Below the pieces are notes generated by a model. It was given only the letters and a program-made list of their open reading frames with translations, made no database searches and was not told where the DNA came from. The translations under genes and the position numbers were made by a program. Positions 52,546 to 58,989 of a stretch of 58,989 nucleotides of DNA are shown one piece after another. The stretch is taken from the NCBI GenBank assembly GCA_023144895.1, contig JAGLEV010000073.1:1-58989 (forward strand), written 5' to 3'. Each line of letters begins with the position of its first letter. The stretch's first letter is position 1. The stretch comes from Thiotrichaceae bacterium (GTDB lineage Bacteria; Pseudomonadota; Gammaproteobacteria; Thiotrichales; Thiotrichaceae).

Positions 52546-52656
52546 CGTCTTTCTCCTAAACGTAATCTGCTATGAATTTTTCAGTATATTATCATATGCT
52601 AATACATTAGCAAGTGCTAATTTACTTATTTACTGTTTTTTATTCATAGCGTTGCT

Positions 52657-53184
52657 TTAATTTTGGAGTTTTTTCAAATCAGCCAAGATCTCTGCTATAT
52701 GTGATTGTGGCGATACTTTACGATAAATTTTAGCAATCTTTCCCTGTGGGTCGATGATAAAACTATGTCGTTTGGCAACCTTGAAAAATAGTAGGTTTCG
52801 TAATGAACCATAGCGTTTCGCAATACTTCCAGCAGGATCTGCTAATAGGGTAAAGGGGAGTTGATGGTTCTTAGCAAACTGGGCATGACTGTCAGGATTA
52901 TCGACACTGACCCCCCAAACTACCGTATTTTTTGCTTTAAGAGCGGCTATATTATCTCGAAAACTACAGGCTTCTGCCACACATCCTGAGGTTTCATCTT
53001 TAGGGTAAAAGTAAAGTATGACCCATTTGCCCTGCATTTTACTTAAGGTTTGAGCCTTTTTGTCTTGATCTAATAAAGTGAAATCAGGTGCTGGACTCTG
53101 AAGTTTAAGCCGATTATTGGCTGACACAGTACTTGCTCCAATGGAGAATAGAAGTATGATTATTATTTGAATGATAACTTTCAT
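52657..53184 (-). CDS. Periplasmic peroxiredoxin (BCP/PrxQ type)
   Basis: A 175-residue peroxiredoxin with a signal peptide ('IIILLFSIGASTVSA'). The catalytic loop 'YPKDETSGCVAEACSFRD' has both peroxidatic and resolving cysteines five residues apart, unlike the cytoplasmic copy at 8357. It probably removes peroxides in the periplasm, using a periplasmic thiol donor. It is six bases downstream of recJ and likely co-transcribed. Confidence 0.88.
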   Translation of the reverse strand: MKVIIQIIIILLFSIGASTVSANNRLKLQSPAPDFTLLDQDKKAQTLSKMQGKWVILYFYPKDETSGCVAEACSFRDNIAALKAKNTVVWGVSVDNPDSHAQFAKNHQLPFTLLADPAGSIAKRYGSLRNLLFFKVAKRHSFIIDPQGKIAKIYRKVSPQSHIAEILADLKKLQN

Positions 53185-53190
53185 GGTGGA

Positions 53191-54888
53191 CTAGCTTAAT
53201 AGTTGATTAACAATAAGTTGCAGGGTCTGATTACCACGAAAACTATTCACATCATATTCAAATAAAATAGCAATGGTTTGATTGGTTTCAGGCCATTCTG
53301 CGAGGGTGATATTAAAAGCAATCGCATCTATCTTAATCTTAGCTCCATTTAACGGTTGTAGCTCCATTTTTAGATGTTTATCTTTTAGTAATTTTCTACT
53401 GAGCAGTATAAATTCACCATCAAAGACAGGTTTTGGAAAATGTTGCCCCCAAGGAGCGATAGTGCGTAGCTGTTCGGCGGTCTGTAAATTAAAATCAGTA
53501 TTTGCTAGCTGTCCATCAGAGTGGGGAGTGGTATTGAAAGGTTCATCCTTGAGTTTGCTGACTTGATATTGAATGGCTTGGGTGAAAGCCTCAAAATCAT
53601 TTGCTTTGATCGTCAAGCCTGCTGCCATTGCATGACCACCAAAATTTGCTAATAGTTCAGGATTTTGGGTAGCAACAAGATCCAATAAATCACGTATATG
53701 AACACCTTCAATAGAACGGCAAGATCCTTTAATCATCTCCTTTGCAGCATCAGCAAAAATAATGACAGGACAGGCATAGCGTTGTTTAATCCGTGCAGCA
53801 ACAATACCAATCACTCCTTCATGCCAGCTTTTATGATGAAGGCAGATAATACGTGGTGTCTGTCGTTCGCTATCAGGTGGTGTTAGTGTGAGATCAGCTA
53901 GGATTTGTTCTGCTTGCTCCTGCATTCCTACTTCAATCTGTTTGCGTTCATTATTGAGATCATTAAGAGTGTGAGCCAGCTCTGTGGCTTCTTCAGTCGT
54001 ATTGGCTAATAAACATTGAATACCAATAGAAATATCATCCAACCGCCCTGCTGCATTAAGACGAGGTCCACAAACAAAGCCAAGATCTGTAGAGACTGCA
54101 CGAGTAAAATCACGTTTAGCAATAGCAAAAAGAGCCAATATTCCAGCACAGCAACGTCCAGAACGAATGCGCCGTAAACCTTGCTCAACTAAAATACGAT
54201 TATTTTTATCTAGGGGCACAACATCGGCAACAGTACCTAGTGCAACTAGGTCGAGTAAGCTTAATAAGTCAGGTGGGGCTATTTGTTGCTGAGTGAAATA
54301 ATTATTATTTAATAACTGTCGCTTTACTGCCAACATGACATAAAAGATAACCCCCACACCTGCTAATGCTTTTGATTCAAAAGTGTCATTAGGTTGATTG
54401 GGGTTAACAATGACCTTGGCATCAGGAAGCTTTGAAGCAGGCAGGTGATGGTCAGTTACCAGCACTTCAATTCCTAGGGCATTAGCTTCTGCAACACCAG
54501 GTGTACTAGAGATACCATTATCTACAGTAATAATAAGATTAGGTTGAAACTTTCTGGTGACCTGTACAATCTCAGGGGTTAATCCATAACCAAATTCAAA
54601 GCGGTTAGGTACAACGTAGTTGACTCGCTTAGCACCCATTAAAGTCAGTGCTTTATAGCTTAGCGTTGTTGCTGTTGCACCATCAGCATCAAAATCTCCA
54701 ACAATCACTATCGATTTTTGTTGTTGAATCGCATCACATAATAATTCACTGGCGTATTGAATATTTTTGAGTGAAGAAATCGGCAATAAATCTTTAAGGC
54801 TAAATTCTAGCTCTTGTGCTGAAGTAATACCACGTTGTTCTAAGATACGTTGAACGAGAGGAGTCAGTGTAGGGCTTTGTAGTGTCAT
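53191..54888 (-). CDS. recJ: Single-stranded-DNA 5'-3' exonuclease RecJ
   Basis: RecJ of 565 residues, acting in RecF-pathway recombination and mismatch repair. DHH-family motifs are 'VIVGDFDADGATATTLSY' (motif I), 'ITVDNGISS', 'VTDHHLPASKLPDA' (DHH) and a DHHA1 'NFGGHAMAAGLTIKA'. A C-terminal OB fold ends the protein. Length is normal. It is the first of a pair with the downstream peroxiredoxin. Confidence 0.96.
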   Translation of the reverse strand: MTLQSPTLTPLVQRILEQRGITSAQELEFSLKDLLPISSLKNIQYASELLCDAIQQQKSIVIVGDFDADGATATTLSYKALTLMGAKRVNYVVPNRFEFGYGLTPEIVQVTRKFQPNLIITVDNGISSTPGVAEANALGIEVLVTDHHLPASKLPDAKVIVNPNQPNDTFESKALAGVGVIFYVMLAVKRQLLNNNYFTQQQIAPPDLLSLLDLVALGTVADVVPLDKNNRILVEQGLRRIRSGRCCAGILALFAIAKRDFTRAVSTDLGFVCGPRLNAAGRLDDISIGIQCLLANTTEEATELAHTLNDLNNERKQIEVGMQEQAEQILADLTLTPPDSERQTPRIICLHHKSWHEGVIGIVAARIKQRYACPVIIFADAAKEMIKGSCRSIEGVHIRDLLDLVATQNPELLANFGGHAMAAGLTIKANDFEAFTQAIQYQVSKLKDEPFNTTPHSDGQLANTDFNLQTAEQLRTIAPWGQHFPKPVFDGEFILLSRKLLKDKHLKMELQPLNGAKIKIDAIAFNITLAEWPETNQTIAILFEYDVNSFRGNQTLQLIVNQLLS

Positions 54889-54899
54889 GATGTCTCAAT

Positions 54900-55469
54900 C
54901 TAAATGCGAAAAGTAAAAGGGTCAAGAATAACGAGCTCGCCAGTATTTCGACGCATAAGATTATCACCGTGTAAGTCCCATACAATATACTCTTGATATT
55001 GCTGGGAGTAGGTAAATAGCGCTTGTATCTCATGACGTAAAATTTGCCCATGTTTATTGGCTAGTTGTTTAAAGCCTTTTTTACGGGTTGCATCATCAAT
55101 GCTATCTAACTGCTGGATACAATCATCAAAAAATTTAGCTTCTTCTTTGTTGAGATGCTCCATTCTTTCCATTAAATACAAATACCTAAAGTCAGTTTCT
55201 ATAGCAGAAAATAATTTATCTTTAGACTGACTAGGAACTATTTGATCATCTTCATTAATAATTCCAAGCGCTTGGACATCAGGCACACAAATGAGGTTAA
55301 GTTCCTGTGTTGCATGGCAGAAATATTCTAACCCAAGCGTTCTTTTTTCAAGTAAGACATGTGATGGGGAGTAGTCGAAAACCTTGGTCATGAAGGTATT
55401 TAGGCACTGATCACAGATGATCCGTTGATATTGTTCATCAATGAAGTTTTGGACGATTTCTTTGTTCAT
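54900..55469 (-). CDS. Uncharacterised protein with kinase-like catalytic motif
   Basis: A 189-residue protein not assigned to a named family. Its C-terminus reads 'YIVWDLHGDNLMRRNTGELV' followed by I-L-D-P-F, i.e. the H-G-D-N catalytic loop and the D-P-F metal motif of protein-kinase-like and aminoglycoside-phosphotransferase-like folds. It lacks a typical glycine-rich N-lobe, so it may be a trimmed kinase fold or a pseudo-enzyme. It begins nine bases after an HAD-like gene and ends 11 bases before recJ, so the pair may work together. Confidence 0.6.
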   Translation of the reverse strand: MNKEIVQNFIDEQYQRIICDQCLNTFMTKVFDYSPSHVLLEKRTLGLEYFCHATQELNLICVPDVQALGIINEDDQIVPSQSKDKLFSAIETDFRYLYLMERMEHLNKEEAKFFDDCIQQLDSIDDATRKKGFKQLANKHGQILRHEIQALFTYSQQYQEYIVWDLHGDNLMRRNTGELVILDPFTFRI

Positions 55470-55478
55470 AGATACTAC

Positions 55479-55955
55479 CTAATAATCAATGCCATTGCGC
55501 CTGACCAGTTGATTGTTACATTGACAAATTGCGGGGAAAAAATCATCAAGCCAAAGATGGACAGATAGATTTTGTTGCATCATAAACTTGAGCTTGGCGA
55601 TACCATTAGTGAGATGTAAGGGAATAGTCTCATCCTCTAGCTTTTTCCTTATCTCTGTACGATTTTCATTATCATCTTCACGTAGGCTACAGACAATGGG
55701 TTCAAAACCAGCTTTACGCCACTCTTTAATAAGTTGTTGGTATAACTCAATATCAGAGCTAATTGTGTTATCCCAGTCTAGTGCAATAATATTACTTTCT
55801 ATACTATCGAGCAATAAATAAACATCAATATCAAATGCATTGTATTTTGAAATGAGCCAATAGTTATAATCATTGATTGCGGTATTGTGGAATATTTTAA
55901 ACGCAGGTAAGTCACGGCAGTTGTTATAGTAAAAAACAATATCCAACTTACTCAT
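55479..55955 (-). CDS. HAD-like small hydrolase, uncharacterised
   Basis: A 158-residue protein with a HAD-type motif I in 'NIIALDWDNTISSDIELYQQ' (D-x-D-N-T) and a motif II-like 'PIVCSLREDDNENR'; a late 'LWLDDFFPAICQCNN' could supply motif IV acids. A phosphatase or sugar/nucleotide phosphatase of the HAD superfamily is possible. I chose ATG 55955 (MSKLDIVFYY), which overlaps the stop of the DUF3301 gene by eight bases; the frame extending to 56069 lies within that gene. Confidence 0.62.
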   Translation of the reverse strand: MSKLDIVFYYNNCRDLPAFKIFHNTAINDYNYWLISKYNAFDIDVYLLLDSIESNIIALDWDNTISSDIELYQQLIKEWRKAGFEPIVCSLREDDNENRTEIRKKLEDETIPLHLTNGIAKLKFMMQQNLSVHLWLDDFFPAICQCNNQLVRRNGIDY

Positions 55956-56274
55956 GATCAATGACGACACCTTGATGGTCTTCAATAACGACTCGTTTGA
56001 TCTCCATTCCCAGCATAGTTGCACGCCCGATATAGCGTTCATTGCCATCAGCGGTATATTCAAAAGCATAGATACGCATAAAGGTCATTCGACCTTGAGG
56101 CGTGCGTCTAATGCGTATCTTTTCTAGTGCAACGGTTTGATCTAATAACTGAACATTATTTTGTTGGCATAATAGCCTTGCTACACGCATTGCTGTTTCT
56201 CGTGTATTCATGGAATTAAACCAAAAGTAGAGTACTGCTACGAGGATTAAGAGTACAATGACCAAACTATTCAT
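55948..56274 (-). CDS. DUF3301 membrane-anchored protein
   Basis: A 108-residue protein of the DUF3301 family: one N-terminal helix ('LVIVLLILVAVLYFWFNSMN') and a soluble domain with 'TRETAMRVARLLCQQNNVQL' and 'IRRTPQGRMTFMRIYAFEYT', both typical. The function is unknown. ATG 56274 is chosen over TTG 56277. It is divergent from the phosphatase gene with a 17-bp gap and overlaps the HAD-like gene downstream. Confidence 0.85.
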   Translation of the reverse strand: MNSLVIVLLILVAVLYFWFNSMNTRETAMRVARLLCQQNNVQLLDQTVALEKIRIRRTPQGRMTFMRIYAFEYTADGNERYIGRATMLGMEIKRVVIEDHQGVVIDHE

Positions 56275-56291
56275 CAATAACCTTGAGTGCT

Positions 56292-57089
56292 ATGCCCGTT
56301 AATAAAGATTTTATAGAAGACTTACTAAAACAAGTCAGCAAAGAAGAAATTATGCCGCGTTTTCTAAAAACAGGCTATGAAATTAAAGATGATGGTAGCT
56401 TATTAACAGAAGCTGATCTAGTAACAGATCGACGAATTTGTACCGCATTGAAAAAAGAATATCCCGATATTGCGTTTTTAAGTGAAGAAATGAGCTTGGA
56501 AGAGCAAACCATTTTATTAGAAAATCATACATGGCTTTGGGTCTTAGATCCCTTGGATGGTACGAGTAATTTTGCAGCAGGCATTCCTCTCTTTGCAACT
56601 TCATTAGCTTTATTGCATGAAGGTTCTGTTGTAATGGGATTTACCTATGATCCTGTGCGTGATGAAATGTTTAGTGCGGTTAAAGGAGAGGGTGCAAGGC
56701 TTAATGGGTTCGATCTTAAATGCAAAGAGAGTTCTTTTAGCTTAGATAAAAGTATTGCCATTGTTGATTTCAAACGCTTGCCAATGACTTTGTGTCAACA
56801 ATTATTATTAGATCCTCCCTTTAAATCACAACGTAATTTAGGTAGTTGTGTACTGGAATGGGCTTGGATGGCAAGTAACCGTGGACATGTTTATTTACAT
56901 GGAGGGATGAAGCTCTGGGATTTAGCGGCAGGCACGATTATCTTATCAGAAGCAGGTGGCTATAGTAGTACAATGGAGGGTGAGACAGTGTTTAGAGCAA
57001 AAATGCAACCACGTTCAGTGGTCATTTCTCCTGATAAGAAAATATTTTCTCATTGGCAGGAGTATTTACAAAAGTCATTATCACTTTAG
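56292..57089 (+). CDS. Inositol-monophosphatase-family phosphatase
   Basis: A 265-residue Mg2+-dependent phosphatase of the IMPase/CysQ/histidinol-phosphatase superfamily. Motif 'WVLDPLDGTSNFAAGIPLFA' carries the D-P-L-D-G-T metal site, with an upstream acid in 'IAFLSEEMS' and the C-terminal 'LWDLAAGTIILSEAGGY'. Substrate cannot be told from these motifs; sugar-phosphate, histidinol-phosphate and PAP phosphatases share them. I chose ATG 56292 over the TTG at 56283. Confidence 0.9.
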   Translation: MPVNKDFIEDLLKQVSKEEIMPRFLKTGYEIKDDGSLLTEADLVTDRRICTALKKEYPDIAFLSEEMSLEEQTILLENHTWLWVLDPLDGTSNFAAGIPLFATSLALLHEGSVVMGFTYDPVRDEMFSAVKGEGARLNGFDLKCKESSFSLDKSIAIVDFKRLPMTLCQQLLLDPPFKSQRNLGSCVLEWAWMASNRGHVYLHGGMKLWDLAAGTIILSEAGGYSSTMEGETVFRAKMQPRSVVISPDKKIFSHWQEYLQKSLSL

Positions 57090-57092
57090 GTC

Positions 57093-57125
57093 ATGTCCTC
57101 TGATGTAACTAGAGTCAGAGGACAT
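57093..57125. terminator. Hairpin between convergent phosphatase and DUF3108 genes
   Basis: Arms ATGTCCTCTGA (57093-57103) and TCAGAGGACAT (57115-57125), 11 bp perfect, followed by CGCTTTT on the plus strand. Between convergent stops. Confidence 0.68.
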
Positions 57126-57138
57126 CGCTTTTCTAATG

Positions 57139-57846
57139 TTAGCGGTTCAGTTGATAATGTTTAATCAGGCTAGTGAGGACACTTCCTTTTTCTGTATGAT
57201 CGATACGTGCAGGCATATATCCTAGCTCTTTAGCTAACCAAAATACGGTACTACGTTGGCTATTTTTACGGTTAACTACAAGCTTTTGTACATTGTATTT
57301 AGCGTTACCAATGGTTAGCTGATGGTGTCCAGCACGTTTAATGTTATATGTTTTTATCACACCTTTCTCTGTCACTGTATAGTTTAATTGTGCTTTATTA
57401 GCGCTGACATCACGAGCAAGAGCGAGTTCTAAGCTGGCTCTATCCAAGGTGTTATTAGGTACAGTTACTTTGTAATTCTTGTTCTTATATTGACCAACCA
57501 CTTGCTGTGGTGAATTAAAGTGAAATGAATCTTTACGGTTTTTACGCTTGCTAGTGTGGTGATAGAGGTAATTTTGAGGCTGGAGATGGTTGCCTTGAAA
57601 GCGTCCTTGGACATTTTCAACAACACGGTCACCACTCAATAATGAAGCGATCCCTCTGGCTTTAGAGTTTTTCTCATATCGATAGCTTTGATTGCTATAG
57701 CTTAAAGATACGTTCATATTTCCTAGGCTCATACCTGATTTTGAAACAGAGTAAGTTGCTGTAAAGGCAGGTGGAAGAGCGGAGGCGGTTAAGCTAAATA
57801 GGCTGAGTGTTAACAGTAATACTGCTTGGGTAATCTTTATTTTCAT
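57139..57846 (-). CDS. DUF3108 secreted protein
   Basis: A 235-residue DUF3108 protein with a signal peptide ('ITQAVLLLTLSLFSLTASA', cleavage likely after ASA). The mature part begins 'FTATYSVSKSGMSLGNMNVS', and 'YEKNSKARGIASLLSG' and 'KELGYMPARIDHTEKGS' are family-typical. It is probably periplasmic with a beta-rich fold; its function is unknown. ATG 57846 gives the expected signal peptide; a GTG nine bases earlier adds only three residues. Confidence 0.85.
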   Translation of the reverse strand: MKIKITQAVLLLTLSLFSLTASALPPAFTATYSVSKSGMSLGNMNVSLSYSNQSYRYEKNSKARGIASLLSGDRVVENVQGRFQGNHLQPQNYLYHHTSKRKNRKDSFHFNSPQQVVGQYKNKNYKVTVPNNTLDRASLELALARDVSANKAQLNYTVTEKGVIKTYNIKRAGHHQLTIGNAKYNVQKLVVNRKNSQRSTVFWLAKELGYMPARIDHTEKGSVLTSLIKHYQLNR

Positions 57847-58175
57847 ATGAGCCACTACTTTTTATTATTTAAGAAATATATTTTTGAGTTATTTTAGGGT
57901 AATGCTACCTGCAAATCTACCTTAAAGCACTGCTAGTTTATAGTTTTTTTCTTGTCATCAAACACCCTAACGATAGGATATTAACAAAAGGAATGAGGAT
58001 TCAATCATTTCCTAAGGCAAAACCCTGTGTTATTGTTTGGGTTATTAAAACTTTATCCTAAGCAGGGGTTTAGATTAATAGGTCAACAGGTTGCCTGATA
58101 TTTAAGAGCTATATCTTTTAGTAAAGTTCCATTGATTTGCAATGAAGTCGATGTAATGTGACCGACAGTCCCGCT

Positions 58176-58221
58176 AGATTTTAGCTGAAGCTTGATGGCA
58201 CGCCATTCTTCTAAAAAAGGC
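58176..58221. repeat. Dispersed ~45-nt repeat (member 2)
   Basis: AGATTTTAGCTGAAGCTTGAT...CATTCTTCTAAAAAAGG matches the sequence at 8941-8987 with few changes, in the same orientation. Flanking sequence is unrelated. Confidence 0.7.
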
Positions 58222-58284
58222 AAAGATATATAATGAGACCTTTGTATGATTAGCCTATTTTACCGCTTATGAGGTTTGATCTTA

Positions 58285-58445
58285 ACCGCCTACTATTGGT
58301 GCGCTCGGGCTTCCTATCCACAACACCTCGCGGGTTGCAGTTGCCGTCGGCGAGTTGTTATAATCTTCGCTATCACAGCGATAAGGTGGGTTCTCCTACA
58401 GAGGCTTTCATCTCATTAGTTCACGCCCATGCTGGCGTACCAAGT
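58285..58445. other. GC-richer patch with consecutive stems
   Basis: Stems include AACA-c-CTCGC/GCGAG-t-TGTT (58322-58359), TCGCT/AGCGA (58367-58381) and ACGCC/GGCGT (58423-58438). The composition differs from neighbouring AT-rich DNA. It could be a structured RNA, a degenerate mobile-element end or foreign DNA; I do not recognise it. Confidence 0.4.
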
Positions 58446-58770
58446 TACTCAAGATAAATTTGGCAATACCGTTAGTTTTGAAATGAAAAATGAAAAATCT
58501 TGTTCTTTTTGCAAGTAAATTTAAACATGCATCTTTTTTGCATTTCATTCGTCTTCTAAATCCCAAATCCACATATAGGGTTCTCAATTTCATTCTCAAC
58601 TCTTAAAGGCTGCTTTTTTGACTTACGATTACAAGCCAATAATGATTTTTAATCATTGCGCTTAAATTTATCCTGATTAATGAGGGAAAAACCCTAAATC
58701 TACTAACTTAGCGTTTTTTTAAGCGCACCTATCCCATCAATATCTCAATCGAACCTCCTATATTGGTTAT

Positions 58771-58989
58771 CTAAATTGTCTTGTATTCCAATGTTCGTAT
58801 CCTCTCTAATACTGCCTTGAGTCGTTGGTGGTTTTTGTCTGTCATTTTTATGAATACTTGTCTACCTGTCCTAACCACCTTGGCTGCCATGGCGTAAAGC
58901 TTCCATCGCAGTGTAGTGACACGATGATGTGATAATGTTTCAGGTAACAATAAGCGCATCAGTGCAAAGAGATTAAATGAGAGGGCGCT
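58771..58989 (-). CDS. Transposase, IS1380-like, C-terminal part (cut by window edge)
   Basis: The last 72 residues of a transposase; the frame is open through base 58989, so the N-terminal part and catalytic DDE residues lie outside. The segment 'LFALMRLLLPETLSHHRVTT' followed by 'LRWKLYAMAAKVVRTGRQVF' resembles C-termini of IS1380-type (DDE group 1) transposases. The end at a TAA at 58771 is in-frame, so there is no visible decay. An IS boundary probably lies in 58500-58760; CCTGATTAATGAGGG near 58671 is a possible inverted-repeat start but the partner is outside the window. Confidence 0.7.
   Translation of the reverse strand, partial: SALSFNLFALMRLLLPETLSHHRVTTLRWKLYAMAAKVVRTGRQVFIKMTDKNHQRLKAVLERIRTLEYKTI

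Larger units (their letters stand above)
57847..58770. other. Long non-coding region with a repeat, GC-rich hairpin patch and possible IS end
   Basis: About 920 bp without a convincing gene. It holds the dispersed repeat at 58176, a GC-richer patch at about 58285-58445 with several stems, and AT-rich DNA leading into the transposase 3' end. An ORF across the GC-rich patch (58269-58457) has no ribosome site or recognisable domain. Confidence 0.5.

Noticed and set aside
54900-56274. Small uncharacterised genes as a prophage remnant
   Set aside because: No integrase, structural or lysis genes. They overlap DUF3301 and adjoin recJ in operon-like order.
58269-58457. 62-residue plus-strand ORF across the GC-rich patch
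   Set aside because: No ribosome site, domain or neighbour. The sequence is better explained by stem structures in non-coding DNA.

Overview
The window reads as a low-GC chromosomal segment of a sulfur-oxidising gammaproteobacterium, probably Thiotrichales- or Beggiatoales-like. That assignment rests on gene content only: an oxidative-type dsr cluster (dsrABEFHCMKLJOPNR), Gram-negative outer-membrane genes (lptD, surA), class Ia nrdA/nrdB and DUF1244/DUF3301/DUF3108 proteins. No rRNA, tRNA or CRISPR array was recognised.

Layout. (1) 1-5303: a type I restriction-modification operon, hsdM (5' end outside the window), hsdS, a small Abi_C-type gene, then hsdR. (2) 5363-13000: three copies of a cassette, each encoding a secreted ~93-aa protein with two 35-residue repeats and carrying a conserved leader and a conserved triple-hairpin 3' end. 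Copies 1 and 3 are nearly identical over about 590 bp, and copy 3 lies between nrdA and nrdB. phoH and a bcp-type peroxiredoxin lie between the cassettes and nrdA. nrdA has two NrdR boxes spaced 32 bp apart. (3) 14594-15874: a lipoprotein with seven EGKCG repeats, resembling copper-chelating peptide precursors, and a TauD-like dioxygenase. (4) 15875-29550: the dsr cluster for oxidising stored sulfur. It has a long leader, a possible Crp/Fnr site and strong hairpins in several intercistronic gaps. (5) 29556-34820: a NarX/NarL-like two-component pair and a rhodanese directly after dsrR, then an envelope pair (OmpA/BON protein; membrane DUF4332 protein). (6) 34904-40292: rpmB-rpmG, glnK-amtB, DUF1244, a parvulin, a CvfB-like protein and a beta-CASP hydrolase.

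(7) 40322-48411, minus strand: a triheme cytochrome, then gamma-carbonic anhydrase-like, folK, folB, pdxA, surA and lptD as a tight series, and a secreted protein with a possible papain-like core. (8) 48731-57846: a His/Cys-repeat lipoprotein, metG, a small Asn/Met/Trp-rich exported protein (possibly linked to sulfur globules), a periplasmic peroxiredoxin, recJ, an uncharacterised kinase-like/HAD-like pair, DUF3301, an inositol-monophosphatase-family gene and DUF3108. (9) 57850-58989: non-coding DNA with a dispersed repeat and a GC-richer hairpin-rich patch, ending in the 3' part of an IS transposase.

How the genes fit together: DsrEFH and DsrC deliver sulfane sulfur to DsrAB, DsrL supplies the redox link, the membrane complex DsrMKJOP handles DsrC disulfide electrons, and DsrN makes siroheme amide. 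The two-component pair and rhodanese beside dsrR may sense or move sulfur. The most unusual items are the repeated curlin-like cassette with a covarying 3' RNA structure, the EGKCG lipoprotein without its usual modification genes nearby, the intercistronic hairpins of the dsr cluster, and a Cys-to-Ser change in a predicted iron-sulfur motif of DsrA.
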